Both the position numbers and the translations under genes were made by a program. Under the pieces are notes generated by a model that searched no databases, was not told where the DNA came from, and was given only the letters and a program-made list of their open reading frames with translations. Below, one piece after another: positions 23,790 to 33,908 of a stretch of DNA of 64,000 bases. This DNA comes from Streptomyces sp. V3I7 (GTDB lineage Bacteria; Actinomycetota; Actinomycetes; Streptomycetales; Streptomycetaceae). The stretch lies in contig NZ_JAUSZK010000001.1 in NCBI RefSeq assembly GCF_030817495.1, positions 4,567,001 through 4,631,000 on the forward strand, in the 5' to 3' direction. Numbering within the stretch: position 1 is the stretch's first letter; each line of letters begins with the position of its first letter.

Positions 23790-24018
23790 GGGACTCCTAT
23801 AAGGGGGTGCACGAGGGGCTTGCGACACGCATCGTGCGCCTCCTGTGCGCCCTATGTCGCCGCGGAACCTTCCTTCGATAGGCTGTAGGGAACCCGCCCG
23901 CTGCATATGCCTTCGCATACGGCGCGGTGCCGTGCCGCTCTTGCGGCCTGAGGGCCTTCCCACGTGTCCGTATCGCAGTCATTCGACCTTCACGCAGCTC
24001 AAGGAGAGTCATCGAGCG

Positions 24019-24936
24019 ATGGCCGGTCCAGCGTTCCGTGCCGCCGCCGTCCGGGTGCGCGTCCCCGCCACCAGCGCCAACCTCGGTCCGGGCTTCGACG
24101 CCTTTGGCCTCGCGCTGGGGCTCTACGACGACGTGGTCGTCCGGGTGGCCGACTCCGGGCTGCACATCGACATCGCGGGTGAGGGCGGCGACACGCTCCC
24201 GCGCGACGAGCGGCATCTGCTCGTACGCTCCCTGCGCACCGCTTTCGACCTGCTCGGCGGGCAGCCCCGCGGCCTGGAGATCGTCTGCGCCAACCGCATT
24301 CCGCACGGGCGCGGCCTCGGCTCCTCCTCCGCCGCCATCTGCGCCGGCATCGTAGCCGCGCGGGCGGTCACGATAGGCGGAGAGGCGCGGCTCGACGACA
24401 CGGCGCTGCTCGAACTCGCCACCGAGATCGAGGGGCACCCCGACAACGTGGCGGCCTGTCTGCTCGGCGGTTTCGCCTTGTCCTGGATGGAGGGCGGCTC
24501 CGCCCGCGCCATCAGGGTGGACCCGGCCGATTCCATCGTTCCGGTGGTTTTCGTGCCCGGAAAACCGGTGCTCACCGAGACCGCCCGCGGTCTGCTCCCG
24601 CGCACCGTGCCGCATGTCGACGCCGCGACCAACGCGGGCCGCGCCGCCCTGCTCGTCGAGGCGCTCACCCGGCGCCCGGAGCTGCTGCTGCCCGCCACCG
24701 AGGACCGTCTGCACCAGGAGTACCGCGCCCCCGCCATGCCGGAGAGCGCCGCACTGGTGGAGCGACTGCGCGCCGACGGGATCCCGGCCGTCATCTCCGG
24801 TGCCGGCCCGACCGTCATGGCGCTGACCGACGAGGACACCGCCGACAAGGTGGAATCCCTGGCCGGCGCGGACTGGGCAGCCAACCGGCTGAGCCTCGAT
24901 GTGCGGGGAGCGAGCGTGCTGCCGCTTGCGCACTGA
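24019..24936 (+). CDS. thrB: Homoserine kinase
   Basis: 305-aa GHMP kinase that phosphorylates homoserine with ATP. The N-terminal RVPATSANLGPGFDAFGLAL and the ATP-binding loop IPHGRGLGSSSAAICAG (about residues 95-111) are diagnostic, and the C-terminal GAGPTVMAL is conserved. ATG 24019 is supported by AAGGAGA 11 nt upstream. An upstream in-frame ATG would add a Cys/Arg-rich non-conserved segment. It completes the threonine pathway with hom and thrC. Confidence 0.96.
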   Translation: MAGPAFRAAAVRVRVPATSANLGPGFDAFGLALGLYDDVVVRVADSGLHIDIAGEGGDTLPRDERHLLVRSLRTAFDLLGGQPRGLEIVCANRIPHGRGLGSSSAAICAGIVAARAVTIGGEARLDDTALLELATEIEGHPDNVAACLLGGFALSWMEGGSARAIRVDPADSIVPVVFVPGKPVLTETARGLLPRTVPHVDAATNAGRAALLVEALTRRPELLLPATEDRLHQEYRAPAMPESAALVERLRADGIPAVISGAGPTVMALTDEDTADKVESLAGADWAANRLSLDVRGASVLPLAH

Positions 24937-25338
24937 CACACGATTGCCGGATTTCGAGAGGGGGAATGTTTGTTGGATCCGGTAGTGTTAACCTCAAGTC
25001 TGCACCCGACCTCCACCATGGCGAGGTGCTTCATGTCCCCGTCCGGGACAGACATTCTTCCGGGAGCCTCCCAAGCCACTCCATGTTCCGTACGTCGTAC
25101 CTGGGCAGCATGCCGTACGTGACATTGAGCAGGCCGCAGGGCACGCTCCGGAATCGGTGCTACCACGCCACGTGACACAGGCTGTGACGATTCAGGTAGC
25201 GCCATCACCAGATATCTCTTCCGCCGTTTCGGGCGGACCACCGCCCCGGCTTGGTTCACAGAGACAGGACCACTGCCGGACAGCACAACCGGTCGCCGAG
25301 CCAGACAGGCCGACGTCCGCTCCAGGGAAGGACCCTTC
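24937..25338. other. rho leader/promoter region, no gene
   Basis: 402 bp between thrB and rho. A TAGTGT hexamer at about 24982 could be a -10 box. The following roughly 330 nt would form a long untranslated leader rich in C, compatible with Rho autoregulation as in other bacteria. No coding frame has acceptable codon bias. Confidence 0.5.
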
Positions 25339-27426
25339 GTGAGCGACACCACCGATCTGATGGGCGCACGTGTCGAGGAGACCGCTGCCGCGCCCGCCAC
25401 GGACTCCGCGCCTGCCACCGGTGCCGGCTCCCGTCGGCGCCGCGGTACCGGCCTCGACGGCATGGTGCTGGCCGAGCTGCAGCAGGTCGCATCCGGCCTC
25501 GGCATCAGGGGTACCGCGCGGATGCGCAAGAGCCAGCTGATCGAGGTCATCAAGGAGGCGCAGGCCTCCGGCGGCGCCGCTCCGGCTGCCAAGTCCGGTG
25601 ACGCCGCCGAGGCCAAGCCGAAGCGCCGCGCCACCTCCCGCACCCGTACGGGCGACGAAGCCGAGAAGAAGGCGGAGTCGGCCACCGGGGCCCCCGCCGA
25701 GAAGGCCCAGCAGCAGATCGACATTCCTGGTCAGCCGGCTGGGGGCCCCTCCCGCGATGGGGGTACCTCCCGCGCGAGCGCAGCCGAGCGTGGGGGAGAA
25801 GCCGAGCGTGGGGGAGACGAGGGCGCCGGTGAGCGCCGCCGCCGTCGTGCGACCGCCGAGGCGGGCAGCCCCGAGACGGTTTCCGCCGAGGCGAAGGGCG
25901 AGTCCCCCAAGCTCTCGGCTTCGCTCGAGCAGGGAGGTGCCCCCACCGCCGAGGCGCCCGCGCAAGGCGAGGCCAAGGGCGACGCCGGCGAGGGTGCCGA
26001 GGGCCGTGGCCGCCGCGACCGCCGAGAGCGTGGCCGTGACCGTGACCGCGATCGTGACCGTGACCGCGACCGCGACCGCCGCGGCAAGGGCGGCGACGAC
26101 CAGCAGGGTCAGGGCCGTCAGGACCGTCAGCAGCAGGGCCAGGGCGGCGGCCGTCAGGACCGGCAGCAGCAGGACGACGACGACTTCGAGGGTGGCCGCC
26201 GTGGCCGTCGCGGCCGCTACCGCGACCGCCGTGGCCGTCGTGGCCGCGACGAGATGGGCGGCCCCGAGCCGCAGCTGGCCGAGGACGACGTCCTGATCCC
26301 CGTCGCGGGCATCCTCGACATCCTCGACAACTACGCCTTCATCCGGACCTCCGGCTACCTGCCGGGCCCGAACGACGTGTACGTCTCCCTCGCCCAGGTC
26401 CGCAAGAACGGCCTGCGCAAGGGCGACCACATCACCGGTGCGGTCCGTCAGCCCAAGGAAGGCGAGCGCCGCGAGAAGTTCAACGCGCTGGTCCGCCTCG
26501 ACTCCGTCAACGGCATGGCGCCCGAACACGGCCGCGGTCGCCCGGAGTTCAACAAGCTGACGCCGCTGTACCCGCAGGACCGGCTCCGCCTGGAGACCGA
26601 GTCGGGCGTGCTGACCACCCGCATCATCGACCTCGTGTCGCCGATCGGTAAGGGCCAGCGCGGTCTGATCGTGGCCCCGCCGAAGACCGGCAAGACCATG
26701 ATCATGCAGGCGATCGCCAACGCGATCACGCACAACAACCCCGAGTGCCACCTGATGGTCGTTCTGGTCGACGAGCGTCCGGAAGAGGTCACCGACATGC
26801 AGCGGTCGGTCAAGGGCGAGGTCATCTCCTCGACCTTCGACCGTCCGGCCGAGGACCACACCACGGTCGCCGAGCTCGCCATCGAGCGCGCCAAGCGTCT
26901 GGTGGAGCTGGGTCACGACGTCGTCGTGCTGCTCGACTCGATCACGCGTCTGGGCCGTGCGTACAACCTCGCCGCCCCCGCCTCCGGCCGCATCCTGTCC
27001 GGTGGTGTCGACTCGACCGCGCTGTACCCGCCGAAGCGCTTCTTCGGTGCCGCGCGCAACATCGAGGACGGCGGCTCGCTCACCATCCTGGCCACGGCGC
27101 TCGTCGACACCGGTTCCCGCATGGACGAGGTGATCTTCGAGGAGTTCAAGGGCACCGGCAACATGGAGCTCAAGCTCGACCGGAAGCTCGCCGACAAGCG
27201 CATCTTCCCGGCGGTGGACGTCGACGCGTCCGGTACCCGTAAGGAAGAGATCCTGCTCGGCGCCGAGGAGCTCAGCATCGTCTGGAAGCTGCGCCGGGTG
27301 CTGCACGCGCTCGACCAGCAGCAGGCGATCGAGCTGCTCCTCGACAAGATGAAGCAGACGAAGTCGAACATCGACTTCCTGACGCAGATCCAGAAGACGA
27401 CGCCGGCCCCCGGGAACAACGACTAG
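25339..27426 (+). CDS. rho: Transcription termination factor Rho
   Basis: 695-aa hexameric RNA helicase/ATPase. The Rho N-terminal domain is in the first 85 residues ([20 protein letters not shown]). A long, low-complexity linker follows, with Arg/Asp repeats ([10 protein letters not shown]), Gln/Gly-rich and Glu-rich stretches, as in other high-GC actinomycetes. The RNA-binding CSD domain begins near residue 315 and the RecA core has Walker A in [11 protein letters not shown]. The usual Rho is about 420 residues, so the excess is the linker. The linker contains two translated copies of a dispersed palindromic repeat. GTG start. Confidence 0.97.
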   Translation: MSDTTDLMGARVEETAAAPATDSAPATGAGSRRRRGTGLDGMVLAELQQVASGLGIRGTARMRKSQLIEVIKEAQASGGAAPAAKSGDAAEAKPKRRATSRTRTGDEAEKKAESATGAPAEKAQQQIDIPGQPAGGPSRDGGTSRASAAERGGEAERGGDEGAGERRRRRATAEAGSPETVSAEAKGESPKLSASLEQGGAPTAEAPAQGEAKGDAGEGAEGRGRRDRRERGRDRDRDRDRDRDRDRRGKGGDDQQGQGRQDRQQQGQGGGRQDRQQQDDDDFEGGRRGRRGRYRDRRGRRGRDEMGGPEPQLAEDDVLIPVAGILDILDNYAFIRTSGYLPGPNDVYVSLAQVRKNGLRKGDHITGAVRQPKEGERREKFNALVRLDSVNGMAPEHGRGRPEFNKLTPLYPQDRLRLETESGVLTTRIIDLVSPIGKGQRGLIVAPPKTGKTMIMQAIANAITHNNPECHLMVVLVDERPEEVTDMQRSVKGEVISSTFDRPAEDHTTVAELAIERAKRLVELGHDVVVLLDSITRLGRAYNLAAPASGRILSGGVDSTALYPPKRFFGAARNIEDGGSLTILATALVDTGSRMDEVIFEEFKGTGNMELKLDRKLADKRIFPAVDVDASGTRKEEILLGAEELSIVWKLRRVLHALDQQQAIELLLDKMKQTKSNIDFLTQIQKTTPAPGNND
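25756..25817. repeat. Dispersed palindromic repeat, inverted copy inside rho, plus an 18-bp duplication
   Basis: GATGGGGGTACCTCCCGCGC then GAGCGCAGCCGAGCGTGGGG is a diverged reverse-complement copy of the element at 25902-25947. AGCCGAGCGTGGGGGAGA is then repeated in tandem at 25782-25799 and 25800-25817, with the rho reading frame kept open. Confidence 0.75.
25902..25947. repeat. Dispersed palindromic repeat, forward copy inside rho
   Basis: TCCCCCAAGCTCTCGGCTTC then GCTCGAGCAGGGAGGTGCCC, translated as [15 protein letters not shown] near-identical copy lies at 52050-52093. The centre (CTCTCGGCTTCGCTCGAG) and C-run/G-run ends give it a folded-back structure. Confidence 0.88.
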
Positions 27427-27455
27427 TCGTTCGTCCTTCGCCGGCGCAGTCCACC

Positions 27456-27487
27456 AAGGGCCGTCCCCTTTCACGGGGACGGCCCTT
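27456..27487 (+). terminator. rho gene terminator
   Basis: AAGGGCCGTCCCC (27456-27468) pairs with GGGGACGGCCCTT, loop TTTCAC. It lies 30 bp after the rho stop. Confidence 0.85.
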
Positions 27488-27570
27488 CGGCTTGTCGCCC
27501 TCCGGGATAAGATCTCGCCCTTCGGTCGGCTTTTCGACCGTCGTATCTCTTATCCCTAGGGGGGACTTGA

Positions 27571-29379
27571 GTGGGTACACCCACGTCCGGGGGCGGACGG
27601 CACAGACGCCGGATACGTATCGCCCTTCCCGTCGCCGCGGCCGGTGTCGCCGCGGCCGTCGGCGCCGCGCTGATGGTCTCGTCCGCCGGTGCCGCGAGCG
27701 CCGCGCCGACGCCCACGGTGAAGCCGGCGCTCGGCTCACCGTCGTACGCCACGCTGGAGAAGCGCATCGCCGGCGCCCTGGCCGGTGACGACACCGCCGG
27801 GCAGACGACCACGAAGTCGTCGCAGAGCGCGAGCACCGGCACCGTCGACGCGAAGATCATCGGTGGTCAGCAGACCACGATCTCCACGGCGCCGTTCATG
27901 GCCCAGCTCTGGTACTACGACGACCGGGGCACCGCCGACGAGAGCGACGACATCGGCTTCTTCTGCGGCGGCTCCGTCGTCTCACCGACGAAGATCCTCA
28001 CCGCCGCGCACTGTGTCCAGGGCTACGACTGGAACGCCAACGGCGCCGTCCTCACGGGCACGTCGCAGTTGCCGACCAGCGACAGCTCCGGTGGCACGGA
28101 CCTGCACGGCGGCACCGCCACCGGCGTCCAGCGCCAGTGGAACCACCCGTCGTTCAGCATGCGCACGATCGACAACGACATCGCCGTGCTCACGCTGGCC
28201 GCTCCGGTCCGGGCGACGCCGATCCGGATGGTGACCTCCGGCGACACCGCCTCGTACACGGCGGGCAAGAGCGCCACGCTCTACGGCTGGGGCCGCACCA
28301 GCTCCACCAGCCAGGACATCTCCGAGACGCTGAAGACGGCGACCCTGCCCCTGCAGTCGGACACCACCTGCTCGCGCTACTACGACACGGACTTCATCGC
28401 CGGCCACATGGTCTGCGCGGGCGACCCGGCCAGCGGCAGCGACGCCGGCACCACCTCCGCCTGCAACGGCGACTCCGGCGGCCCGCTCATCGTCGACAAC
28501 CGGATCGTCGGCGTCGTCTCCTGGGGTGTGCAGGACTGCGTCGCGAAGGGCGCGTACAGCGTCTTCTCCAAGGTGCGGACGTACGTCGGCGCCGCCTACG
28601 CGCAGGTCGACGACGCGAACCTCAGCTACGCCGACGCCAAGGCCGACCTGTGGGTGCGCAACGCCTCCACCAAGACCGGCTACGAGAAGGACTCCAAGGG
28701 CACCTCGTTCGCCACACGCGAGTCGTGGGGCGACTGGAACGGCGTCAACGTCGTCCTGCAGACCGACCTCGACCGGGACGGCATCCAGGACCTCGTCGTC
28801 CGCGAGAGCTCCACGGGCGACGTCTACTGGATGCACTACGTCGTGTCGAGCGGCTCCTGGTCCCGGTCGAAGATCTTCAGCGGCTGGACGACCCGGACCC
28901 GCATCGTCGTCCCGGGCGACGTCACGGGTGACTATCTGCCCGACCTGCTGTCCGTCGACTCCGCCGGCGCCCTGTGGATCTACCCCGGCAAGGGCAACGG
29001 CACCTTCGCCACCCGCGTGCAGGTCGGCACCGGCTGGAACCAGTACAACTCCCTGCGCGGACACGGCGACTTCACCGGCGACGGCAAGGCCGATCTGATC
29101 GCGCGCCAGAAGAGCACCGGCGACATCTACCTGTACAAGGGCACCGGAACCTCGGGCAGCGGGGCCTTCTCGACGCGGGTCAAGGTCCGCTCCGGCTGGA
29201 CGTACAACGCCTTCGACGCCGTCGGTGACATCACCGGCGACGGCAGGGCCGACTTCCTCGCCCGCACCACCGGCGGCACGCTCTACCTGTACAAGGGCAC
29301 CGGCAAGGCGACCAGCGAGATCTTTGCCACAAGGGTCTCCGTCGGCACCGGTTTCCAGCAGTACGACATCTTCGGCTGA
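27571..29379 (+). CDS. Secreted trypsin-like serine protease with C-terminal FG-GAP/VCBS repeats
   Basis: 602 aa. An Arg-rich signal peptide (HRRRIRIALPVAAAGVAAAV, cleavage after about AGAASAA) is followed by a short pro-region and an S1 domain starting IIGGQQ. Catalytic His in TAAHC near 145, Asp in DNDIAVL near 202 and Ser in NGDSGGPL near 300. The C-terminal 250 residues hold at least four Asp-rich calcium-binding FG-GAP-type repeats (DLDRDGIQDLVV, DVTGDYLPDLLS, DFTGDGKADLIA, DITGDGRADFLA). Extracellular proteolysis with substrate binding by the propeller-like domain is inferred. GTG start after an AGGGGGGAC site. Confidence 0.92.
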   Translation: MGTPTSGGGRHRRRIRIALPVAAAGVAAAVGAALMVSSAGAASAAPTPTVKPALGSPSYATLEKRIAGALAGDDTAGQTTTKSSQSASTGTVDAKIIGGQQTTISTAPFMAQLWYYDDRGTADESDDIGFFCGGSVVSPTKILTAAHCVQGYDWNANGAVLTGTSQLPTSDSSGGTDLHGGTATGVQRQWNHPSFSMRTIDNDIAVLTLAAPVRATPIRMVTSGDTASYTAGKSATLYGWGRTSSTSQDISETLKTATLPLQSDTTCSRYYDTDFIAGHMVCAGDPASGSDAGTTSACNGDSGGPLIVDNRIVGVVSWGVQDCVAKGAYSVFSKVRTYVGAAYAQVDDANLSYADAKADLWVRNASTKTGYEKDSKGTSFATRESWGDWNGVNVVLQTDLDRDGIQDLVVRESSTGDVYWMHYVVSSGSWSRSKIFSGWTTRTRIVVPGDVTGDYLPDLLSVDSAGALWIYPGKGNGTFATRVQVGTGWNQYNSLRGHGDFTGDGKADLIARQKSTGDIYLYKGTGTSGSGAFSTRVKVRSGWTYNAFDAVGDITGDGRADFLARTTGGTLYLYKGTGKATSEIFATRVSVGTGFQQYDIFG

Positions 29380-29421
29380 AACCGCAGGTGAGCGGGGCAC
29401 GCCCCGGCCCGCCCCGCTACC

Positions 29422-29456
29422 CACCGTGCCCACCGCACCACGCGGTGGGCACGGTG
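29422..29456 (+). terminator. Protease gene terminator
   Basis: Perfect 15-bp stem CACCGTGCCCACCGC / GCGGTGGGCACGGTG with ACCAC loop. Confidence 0.85.
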
Positions 29457-29577
29457 CGTTGTGCAACGCTTTCCCGAGTTTCGCCCGCTGACCAGGCGAA
29501 GCACGACGATGGTGCGGGCGACCTGGTCCGGCCTCGCGGCAGGGGGTACACGACCCGATACGAGAACCGAGGAGCAC

Positions 29578-30699
29578 ATGTCCGCCCAGAGCACTCCGGA
29601 CCCCGGCATACCCGAGCCCGGCGCGTACGGCCCCGGCCGCATCGAGGGCCGCCGCCGTACGACCCGCGGCAAGGCCCTGCGGATCGCGGCCTGGACGGCG
29701 GCCGGCATCGTCGCGCTGGGCGGCACGGGTGCCGGCTACGTGTACTTCAAGCTCAACGGCAACCTCAAGAGCGTCGACATCGACCAGGCCCTCGGCGCCG
29801 ACCGGCCGCGCAAGGTCGACAACGGCTCCGAGAACATCCTGGTCCTCGGCTCGGACACCCGCGCCGGCGGCAACGCCAAGCTCGGCGGCGGTGACGACGA
29901 CGGAAGCTCCCGCTCCGACACGGCGATGATCGTCCACGTCTACCAGGGGCACCGCAAGGCGAGCGTCGTGTCCATCCCGCGCGACACCCTCATCGACCGG
30001 CCGTCGTGCACCTCCGCCGACGGCACCGAGCACCCCGCCGCCTCCGACGTCATGTTCAACTCCGCGTACGCCACCGGCGGCGCGGCCTGCACCGTGCGGA
30101 CCGTCGAGTCCCTCACCGGCATCCGCATGGACCACTACCTGGAGGTCGACTTCGCCGGCTTCCAGCGGTTCGTCGACGACCTCGGCGGCGTCAAGGTCAC
30201 CACGACCAAGCGCATCAGCGACCCCAACAGCCATCTGCACCTGGCCGCCGGCACCCACCGGCTCACCGGCCGCGAGGCCCTCGGCCTGGTCCGCACCCGG
30301 CACGGCGTCGGCGACGGCTCCGACCTCGGCCGCATCCAGCTCCAGCAGGCCTTCGTCAAGGCCCTGGCCGACCAGGCCAAGCAGGTCGGCGTCCTCACCA
30401 GCCCGCAGAAGCTGTACCGGCTCGCCGACACCGCCACCAAGACCGTCACCACGGACTCCGACCTGGGCTCCGTCAACTCCCTGATGGACTTCGCGAACGG
30501 CCTCAAGGGCATCGGCCCCGCGCACATGACGATGGTCACCATGCCGGTCCAATACGACCCCGCCGACCCCAACCGCGTCCTCGTACGGAAGGCGAAGGCC
30601 CGGCTGATCTGGCACGCCCTGGAGCACGACCGGCCGATCCCGGCGTCCGCCACCAAGGGCGCGGCGACCGGCGGCGCCAAGGGCGTCGTCCGGTCCTGA
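29578..30699 (+). CDS. LytR-CpsA-Psr (LCP) family cell-wall glycopolymer ligase
   Basis: 373 aa. A cytoplasmic N-terminus rich in Pro and Arg, one membrane helix (about residues 37-58), then an extracellular LCP domain. Visible family features are [44 protein letters not shown], and the [20 protein letters not shown] segment whose Arg residues bind the polyprenyl diphosphate. It should attach anionic polymers to peptidoglycan. ATG 29578 is chosen because of CGAGGAG 4-9 nt upstream. Confidence 0.93.
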   Translation: MSAQSTPDPGIPEPGAYGPGRIEGRRRTTRGKALRIAAWTAAGIVALGGTGAGYVYFKLNGNLKSVDIDQALGADRPRKVDNGSENILVLGSDTRAGGNAKLGGGDDDGSSRSDTAMIVHVYQGHRKASVVSIPRDTLIDRPSCTSADGTEHPAASDVMFNSAYATGGAACTVRTVESLTGIRMDHYLEVDFAGFQRFVDDLGGVKVTTTKRISDPNSHLHLAAGTHRLTGREALGLVRTRHGVGDGSDLGRIQLQQAFVKALADQAKQVGVLTSPQKLYRLADTATKTVTTDSDLGSVNSLMDFANGLKGIGPAHMTMVTMPVQYDPADPNRVLVRKAKARLIWHALEHDRPIPASATKGAATGGAKGVVRS

Positions 30700-30847
30700 C
30701 CGGCCCGCCCGCCGCCGGGGAATAGTCGGCCGCCGCCCCCGGTTTTGGGGTATGGCGCCAGTCCTGGCAGACTGGTACGTCGGCTCCGGTTCACGCGGCC
30801 GCAACCCGCGGACGCGACCCGGCGCCCTCCCGGATCTAGGAGACACC

Positions 30848-31066
30848 TTGAAGCGCGACATCCACCCCGAGTACGTCGAGACGCAGGTCAGCTGCACCTG
30901 TGGCGCGTCGTTCACCACTCGTAGCACCATCGGCTCCGGCACCGTCCGTGCCGAGGTCTGCTCCGAGTGCCACCCGTTCTACACGGGCAAGCAGAAGATC
31001 CTCGACACCGGTGGCCGTGTGGCCCGCTTCGAGGCCCGCTTCGGCAAGGCCGCCGGCTCCAAGTAG
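30848..31066 (+). CDS. rpmE: Ribosomal protein L31 (zinc-binding C+ form)
   Basis: 72 aa. Cys residues in CTCG and CSEC form the zinc site of the C+ L31 paralogue (the zinc-free version lies elsewhere in most Streptomyces under Zur control). It starts at a TTG ([13 protein letters not shown]) with TAGGAG 7 nt upstream. An independent terminator follows, so it is probably highly transcribed on its own as well as with prfA. Confidence 0.95.
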   Translation: MKRDIHPEYVETQVSCTCGASFTTRSTIGSGTVRAEVCSECHPFYTGKQKILDTGGRVARFEARFGKAAGSK

Positions 31067-31078
31067 CGAGCCCCCATT

Positions 31079-31129
31079 CGCCGGTCCACGGCTGCGCCCG
31101 CCCCAGGGCGCGCCGGGACCGGCGTTTTT
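31079..31129 (+). terminator. rpmE terminator
   Basis: CGCCGGTCC (31079-31087) pairs with GGACCGGCG (31116-31124), followed by TTTTT. Confidence 0.88.
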
Positions 31130-31171
31130 GGTCGCCCGCCCCTTTTGCCCGCACGTATTCAGGAGCCCACC

Positions 31172-32248
31172 ATGTTCGAGGCTGTCGAGGAACTGGTCGG
31201 TGAACACGCCGACCTGGAGAAGAAGCTCGCCGACCCGTCGGTGCACGCCGACCAGGCCAACGCGCGCAAGCTGAACAAGCGCTACGCCGAGCTCACCCCG
31301 ATCGTCGCCACGTACCGCTCCTGGAAGCAGCACGGTGACGACGCCGAGACCGCACGTGAACTGGCCGCCGACGACCCGGACTTCGCCGCCGAGGTCAAGG
31401 AGCTGGAGAAGCGGCGCGAGGAGCTCACCGAGAAGCTGCGCCTCCTGCTGGTCCCGCGCGACCCCAGCGACGACAAGGACGTCATCCTCGAGATCAAGGC
31501 GGGCGCGGGCGGCGACGAGTCGGCCCTGTTCGCCGGCGATCTGCTGCGCATGTACCTGCGCTACGCCGAGCGCGTGGGCTGGAAGACCGAGATCATCGAC
31601 TCCACCGAGTCCGAGCTGGGCGGCTACAAGGACGTCCAGGTCGCGGTCAAGACCAAGGGCGGCCAGGGCGCGACCGAGCCCGGCCAGGGCGTGTGGGCCC
31701 GGCTGAAGTACGAGGGCGGCGTGCACCGCGTGCAGCGCGTGCCGGCCACCGAGTCCCAGGGCCGTATCCACACCTCCGCCGCCGGCGTCCTGGTGACCCC
31801 GGAGGCCGAGGAGATCGACGTCGAGATCAACCCGAACGACCTGCGCATCGACGTCTACCGGTCGTCAGGCCCCGGCGGCCAGTCCGTCAACACCACCGAC
31901 TCCGCGGTGCGCATCACGCACATCCCGACCGGTGTGGTGGCCTCCTGCCAGAACGAGAAGAGCCAGCTCCAGAACAAGGAGCAGGCGCTGCGTATCCTGC
32001 GCTCCAGGCTGCTCGCCGCCGCGCAGGAGGAGGCCGAGCGGGAGGCCGCGGACGCCCGCCGCAGCCAGGTCCGCACCGTCGACCGCTCCGAGAAGATCCG
32101 GACGTACAACTACCCGGAGAACCGCATCTCGGACCACCGCGTCGGTTTCAAGGCGTACAACCTGGACCAGGTCCTGGACGGCGAGCTCGACGCGGTCATC
32201 CAGGCCTGCGTCGACGCGGACTCGGCGGCGAAGCTCGCGGCCGCGTAG
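31172..32248 (+). CDS. prfA: Peptide chain release factor 1
   Basis: 358 aa, usual length. It recognises UAA/UAG and triggers peptide hydrolysis on the ribosome. The GGQ motif is at about residue 235 in [20 protein letters not shown], and the PxT-type anticodon tripeptide lies in the middle domain. ATG 31172 follows AGGAG. It is directly upstream of prmC, which methylates the GGQ glutamine, the standard pairing. Confidence 0.97.
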   Translation: MFEAVEELVGEHADLEKKLADPSVHADQANARKLNKRYAELTPIVATYRSWKQHGDDAETARELAADDPDFAAEVKELEKRREELTEKLRLLLVPRDPSDDKDVILEIKAGAGGDESALFAGDLLRMYLRYAERVGWKTEIIDSTESELGGYKDVQVAVKTKGGQGATEPGQGVWARLKYEGGVHRVQRVPATESQGRIHTSAAGVLVTPEAEEIDVEINPNDLRIDVYRSSGPGGQSVNTTDSAVRITHIPTGVVASCQNEKSQLQNKEQALRILRSRLLAAAQEEAEREAADARRSQVRTVDRSEKIRTYNYPENRISDHRVGFKAYNLDQVLDGELDAVIQACVDADSAAKLAAA

Positions 32249-32308
32249 GGCGGACCGGCACGACGCCGCGCAAGGCGACAACGAAGCACCGAGCACCGGA
32301 GGACGAGC

Positions 32309-33190
32309 GTGCAGCATCATCTTGGGGGGCGACCCCCGAACCCCCGCGGTCTGCTGCTCGCGGAGGTGGCCCAGGCCACCCAGCGGCTGGCCGACGCCGG
32401 CGTGCCCTCGCCGCGCAACGACGCGGAGGAGCTCGCCGCCTTCGTGCACGGCGTCAAGCGCGGCCAGCTGCACATGGTCAAGGACGCCGACTTCGACGCC
32501 CGGTACTGGGAGGTCGTGGCCCGCCGCGAACAGCGCGAGCCGCTGCAGCACATCACCGGGCGCGCCTACTTCCGGTACCTGGAACTCCAGGTCGGGCCGG
32601 GCGTGTTCGTGCCGCGCCCGGAGACCGAGTCGGTGGTCGGCTGGGCCATAGACGCCGTACGCGCCATGGACGTGGTCGAGCCGCTCATCGTCGACCTGTG
32701 CACCGGCTCGGGCGCCATCGCGCTCGCGCTCGCGCAGGAGGTGCCGCGCTCGCGCGTGCACGCCGTGGAACTCTCCGACGAGGCGCTCCGCTGGACCCGC
32801 AAGAACGTGGAGGGGTCCCGGGTCGACCTGCGCCAGGGCAACGCCCTGGACGCCTTCCGCGACCTGGACGGCCAGGTCGACCTCGTCGTCTCCAACCCGC
32901 CGTACATCCCGCTCACCGAGTGGGAGCACGTCGCCCCCGAGGCCCGGGACTACGACCCCGAACTCGCCCTGTTCTCCGGCGAGGACGGCCTCGACCTGAT
33001 CCGCGGCCTGGAGCGCACCGCGCACCGGCTGCTGCGCCCCGGCGGCGTCGTCGTGATCGAGCACGCCGACACCCAGGGCGGCCAGGTGCCGTGGATCTTC
33101 ACCGAGGAGCGGGGCTGGGCCGACGCGGCCGACCACCCCGACCTCAACAACCGCCCGCGGTTCGCGACCGCCCGCAAGGCGCTGCCGTGA
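32309..33190 (+). CDS. prmC: Release factor glutamine methyltransferase
   Basis: 293-aa SAM-dependent N5-glutamine methyltransferase acting on release factors. The N-terminal helical domain is followed by a Rossmann domain with [16 protein letters not shown] and the substrate-binding NPPYIP motif near residue 197. GTG start with GGAGGA 6-8 nt upstream. The first 14 residues ([13 protein letters not shown]) are not typical of the family, whose proteins usually begin a few residues before [10 protein letters not shown]. They are encoded by a C/G-run palindrome (TTGGGGGGCGACCCCCGAAC) that looks inserted. Confidence 0.94.
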   Translation: MQHHLGGRPPNPRGLLLAEVAQATQRLADAGVPSPRNDAEELAAFVHGVKRGQLHMVKDADFDARYWEVVARREQREPLQHITGRAYFRYLELQVGPGVFVPRPETESVVGWAIDAVRAMDVVEPLIVDLCTGSGAIALALAQEVPRSRVHAVELSDEALRWTRKNVEGSRVDLRQGNALDAFRDLDGQVDLVVSNPPYIPLTEWEHVAPEARDYDPELALFSGEDGLDLIRGLERTAHRLLRPGGVVVIEHADTQGGQVPWIFTEERGWADAADHPDLNNRPRFATARKALP

Positions 33191-33258
33191 GCGTCCCGAA
33201 GGCAGTTTTTCCTGAAGTCCCGCAGTACGTGTACTTCGTGTACGAGGAGGCCCGCTAG
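33187..33258 (+). CDS. Possible 23-aa peptide between prmC and the TsaC-like gene
   Basis: A GTG overlapping the prmC stop by GTGA opens a frame reading [20 protein letters not shown] plus EAR, ending at a TAG 2 nt before the next start. It carries the GAGGAG ribosome-binding site of the next gene inside it, so it could couple translation between neighbours. Aromatic-rich and short. It may be a chance frame. Confidence 0.3.
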   Translation: MSVPKAVFPEVPQYVYFVYEEAR

Positions 33259-33260
33259 AC

Positions 33261-33908
33261 ATGGCACGGCGATACGACACCAATGACGCGACCGACCGTG
33301 TGACGGGTCTGCGCGAGGCCTCCTCCGCCGTCCGCCGGGGCGAGCTCGTGGTGCTGCCGACCGACACGCTGTACGGCATCGGCGCCGACGCCTTCTCCGC
33401 GGAGGCCGTCGCCGACCTGCTCGCCGCCAAGGGCCGGGGGCGCAACATGCCCACCCCTGTCCTCATCGGCTCCCCGAACACGCTGCACGGCCTCGTCACG
33501 GACTTCTCCGAGCAGGCCTGGGAGCTCGTCGACGCGTTCTGGCCGGGCGGCCTGACGCTCGTCGCCCGGCACCAGCCGTCCCTGCAGTGGGACCTCGGGG
33601 ACACCCGGGGCACCGTCGCCGTGCGCATGCCGCTGCACCCGGTCGCCATCGAGCTGCTCACCGAGGTCGGCCCCATGGCCGTGTCCTCGGCGAACCTCTC
33701 CGGCCACGCCGCCCCCGAGGACTGCGACGCGGCCCAGCGGATGCTCGGCGACTCCGTCTCCGTGTACCTCGACGCCGGCCCGACGCCCGGCAACGTCCCG
33801 TCGTCGATCGTCGACGTCACCGGCGCCGTGCCCGTGCTGCTGCGCGAGGGCGCCCTGACCGCGGACGAGCTGCGCAAGGTCGTACCCGACCTCGAGGTGG
33901 CGAATTGA
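33261..33908 (+). CDS. L-threonylcarbamoyladenylate synthase (TsaC/Sua5/YrdC family)
   Basis: 215 aa, YrdC domain only. It makes threonylcarbamoyl-AMP for the t6A37 modification of ANN-decoding tRNAs. Family motifs seen: GELVVLPTDTLYGIGADAFS, a KxR-like KGRGRNMP, FWPGGLTLV, and SSANLSGHAAP. The extended Sua5 C-terminal domain is absent, so it is TsaC-like. It overlaps the next gene by TTGA and sits in the conserved prfA-prmC-tsaC block. Confidence 0.92.
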   Translation: MARRYDTNDATDRVTGLREASSAVRRGELVVLPTDTLYGIGADAFSAEAVADLLAAKGRGRNMPTPVLIGSPNTLHGLVTDFSEQAWELVDAFWPGGLTLVARHQPSLQWDLGDTRGTVAVRMPLHPVAIELLTEVGPMAVSSANLSGHAAPEDCDAAQRMLGDSVSVYLDAGPTPGNVPSSIVDVTGAVPVLLREGALTADELRKVVPDLEVAN

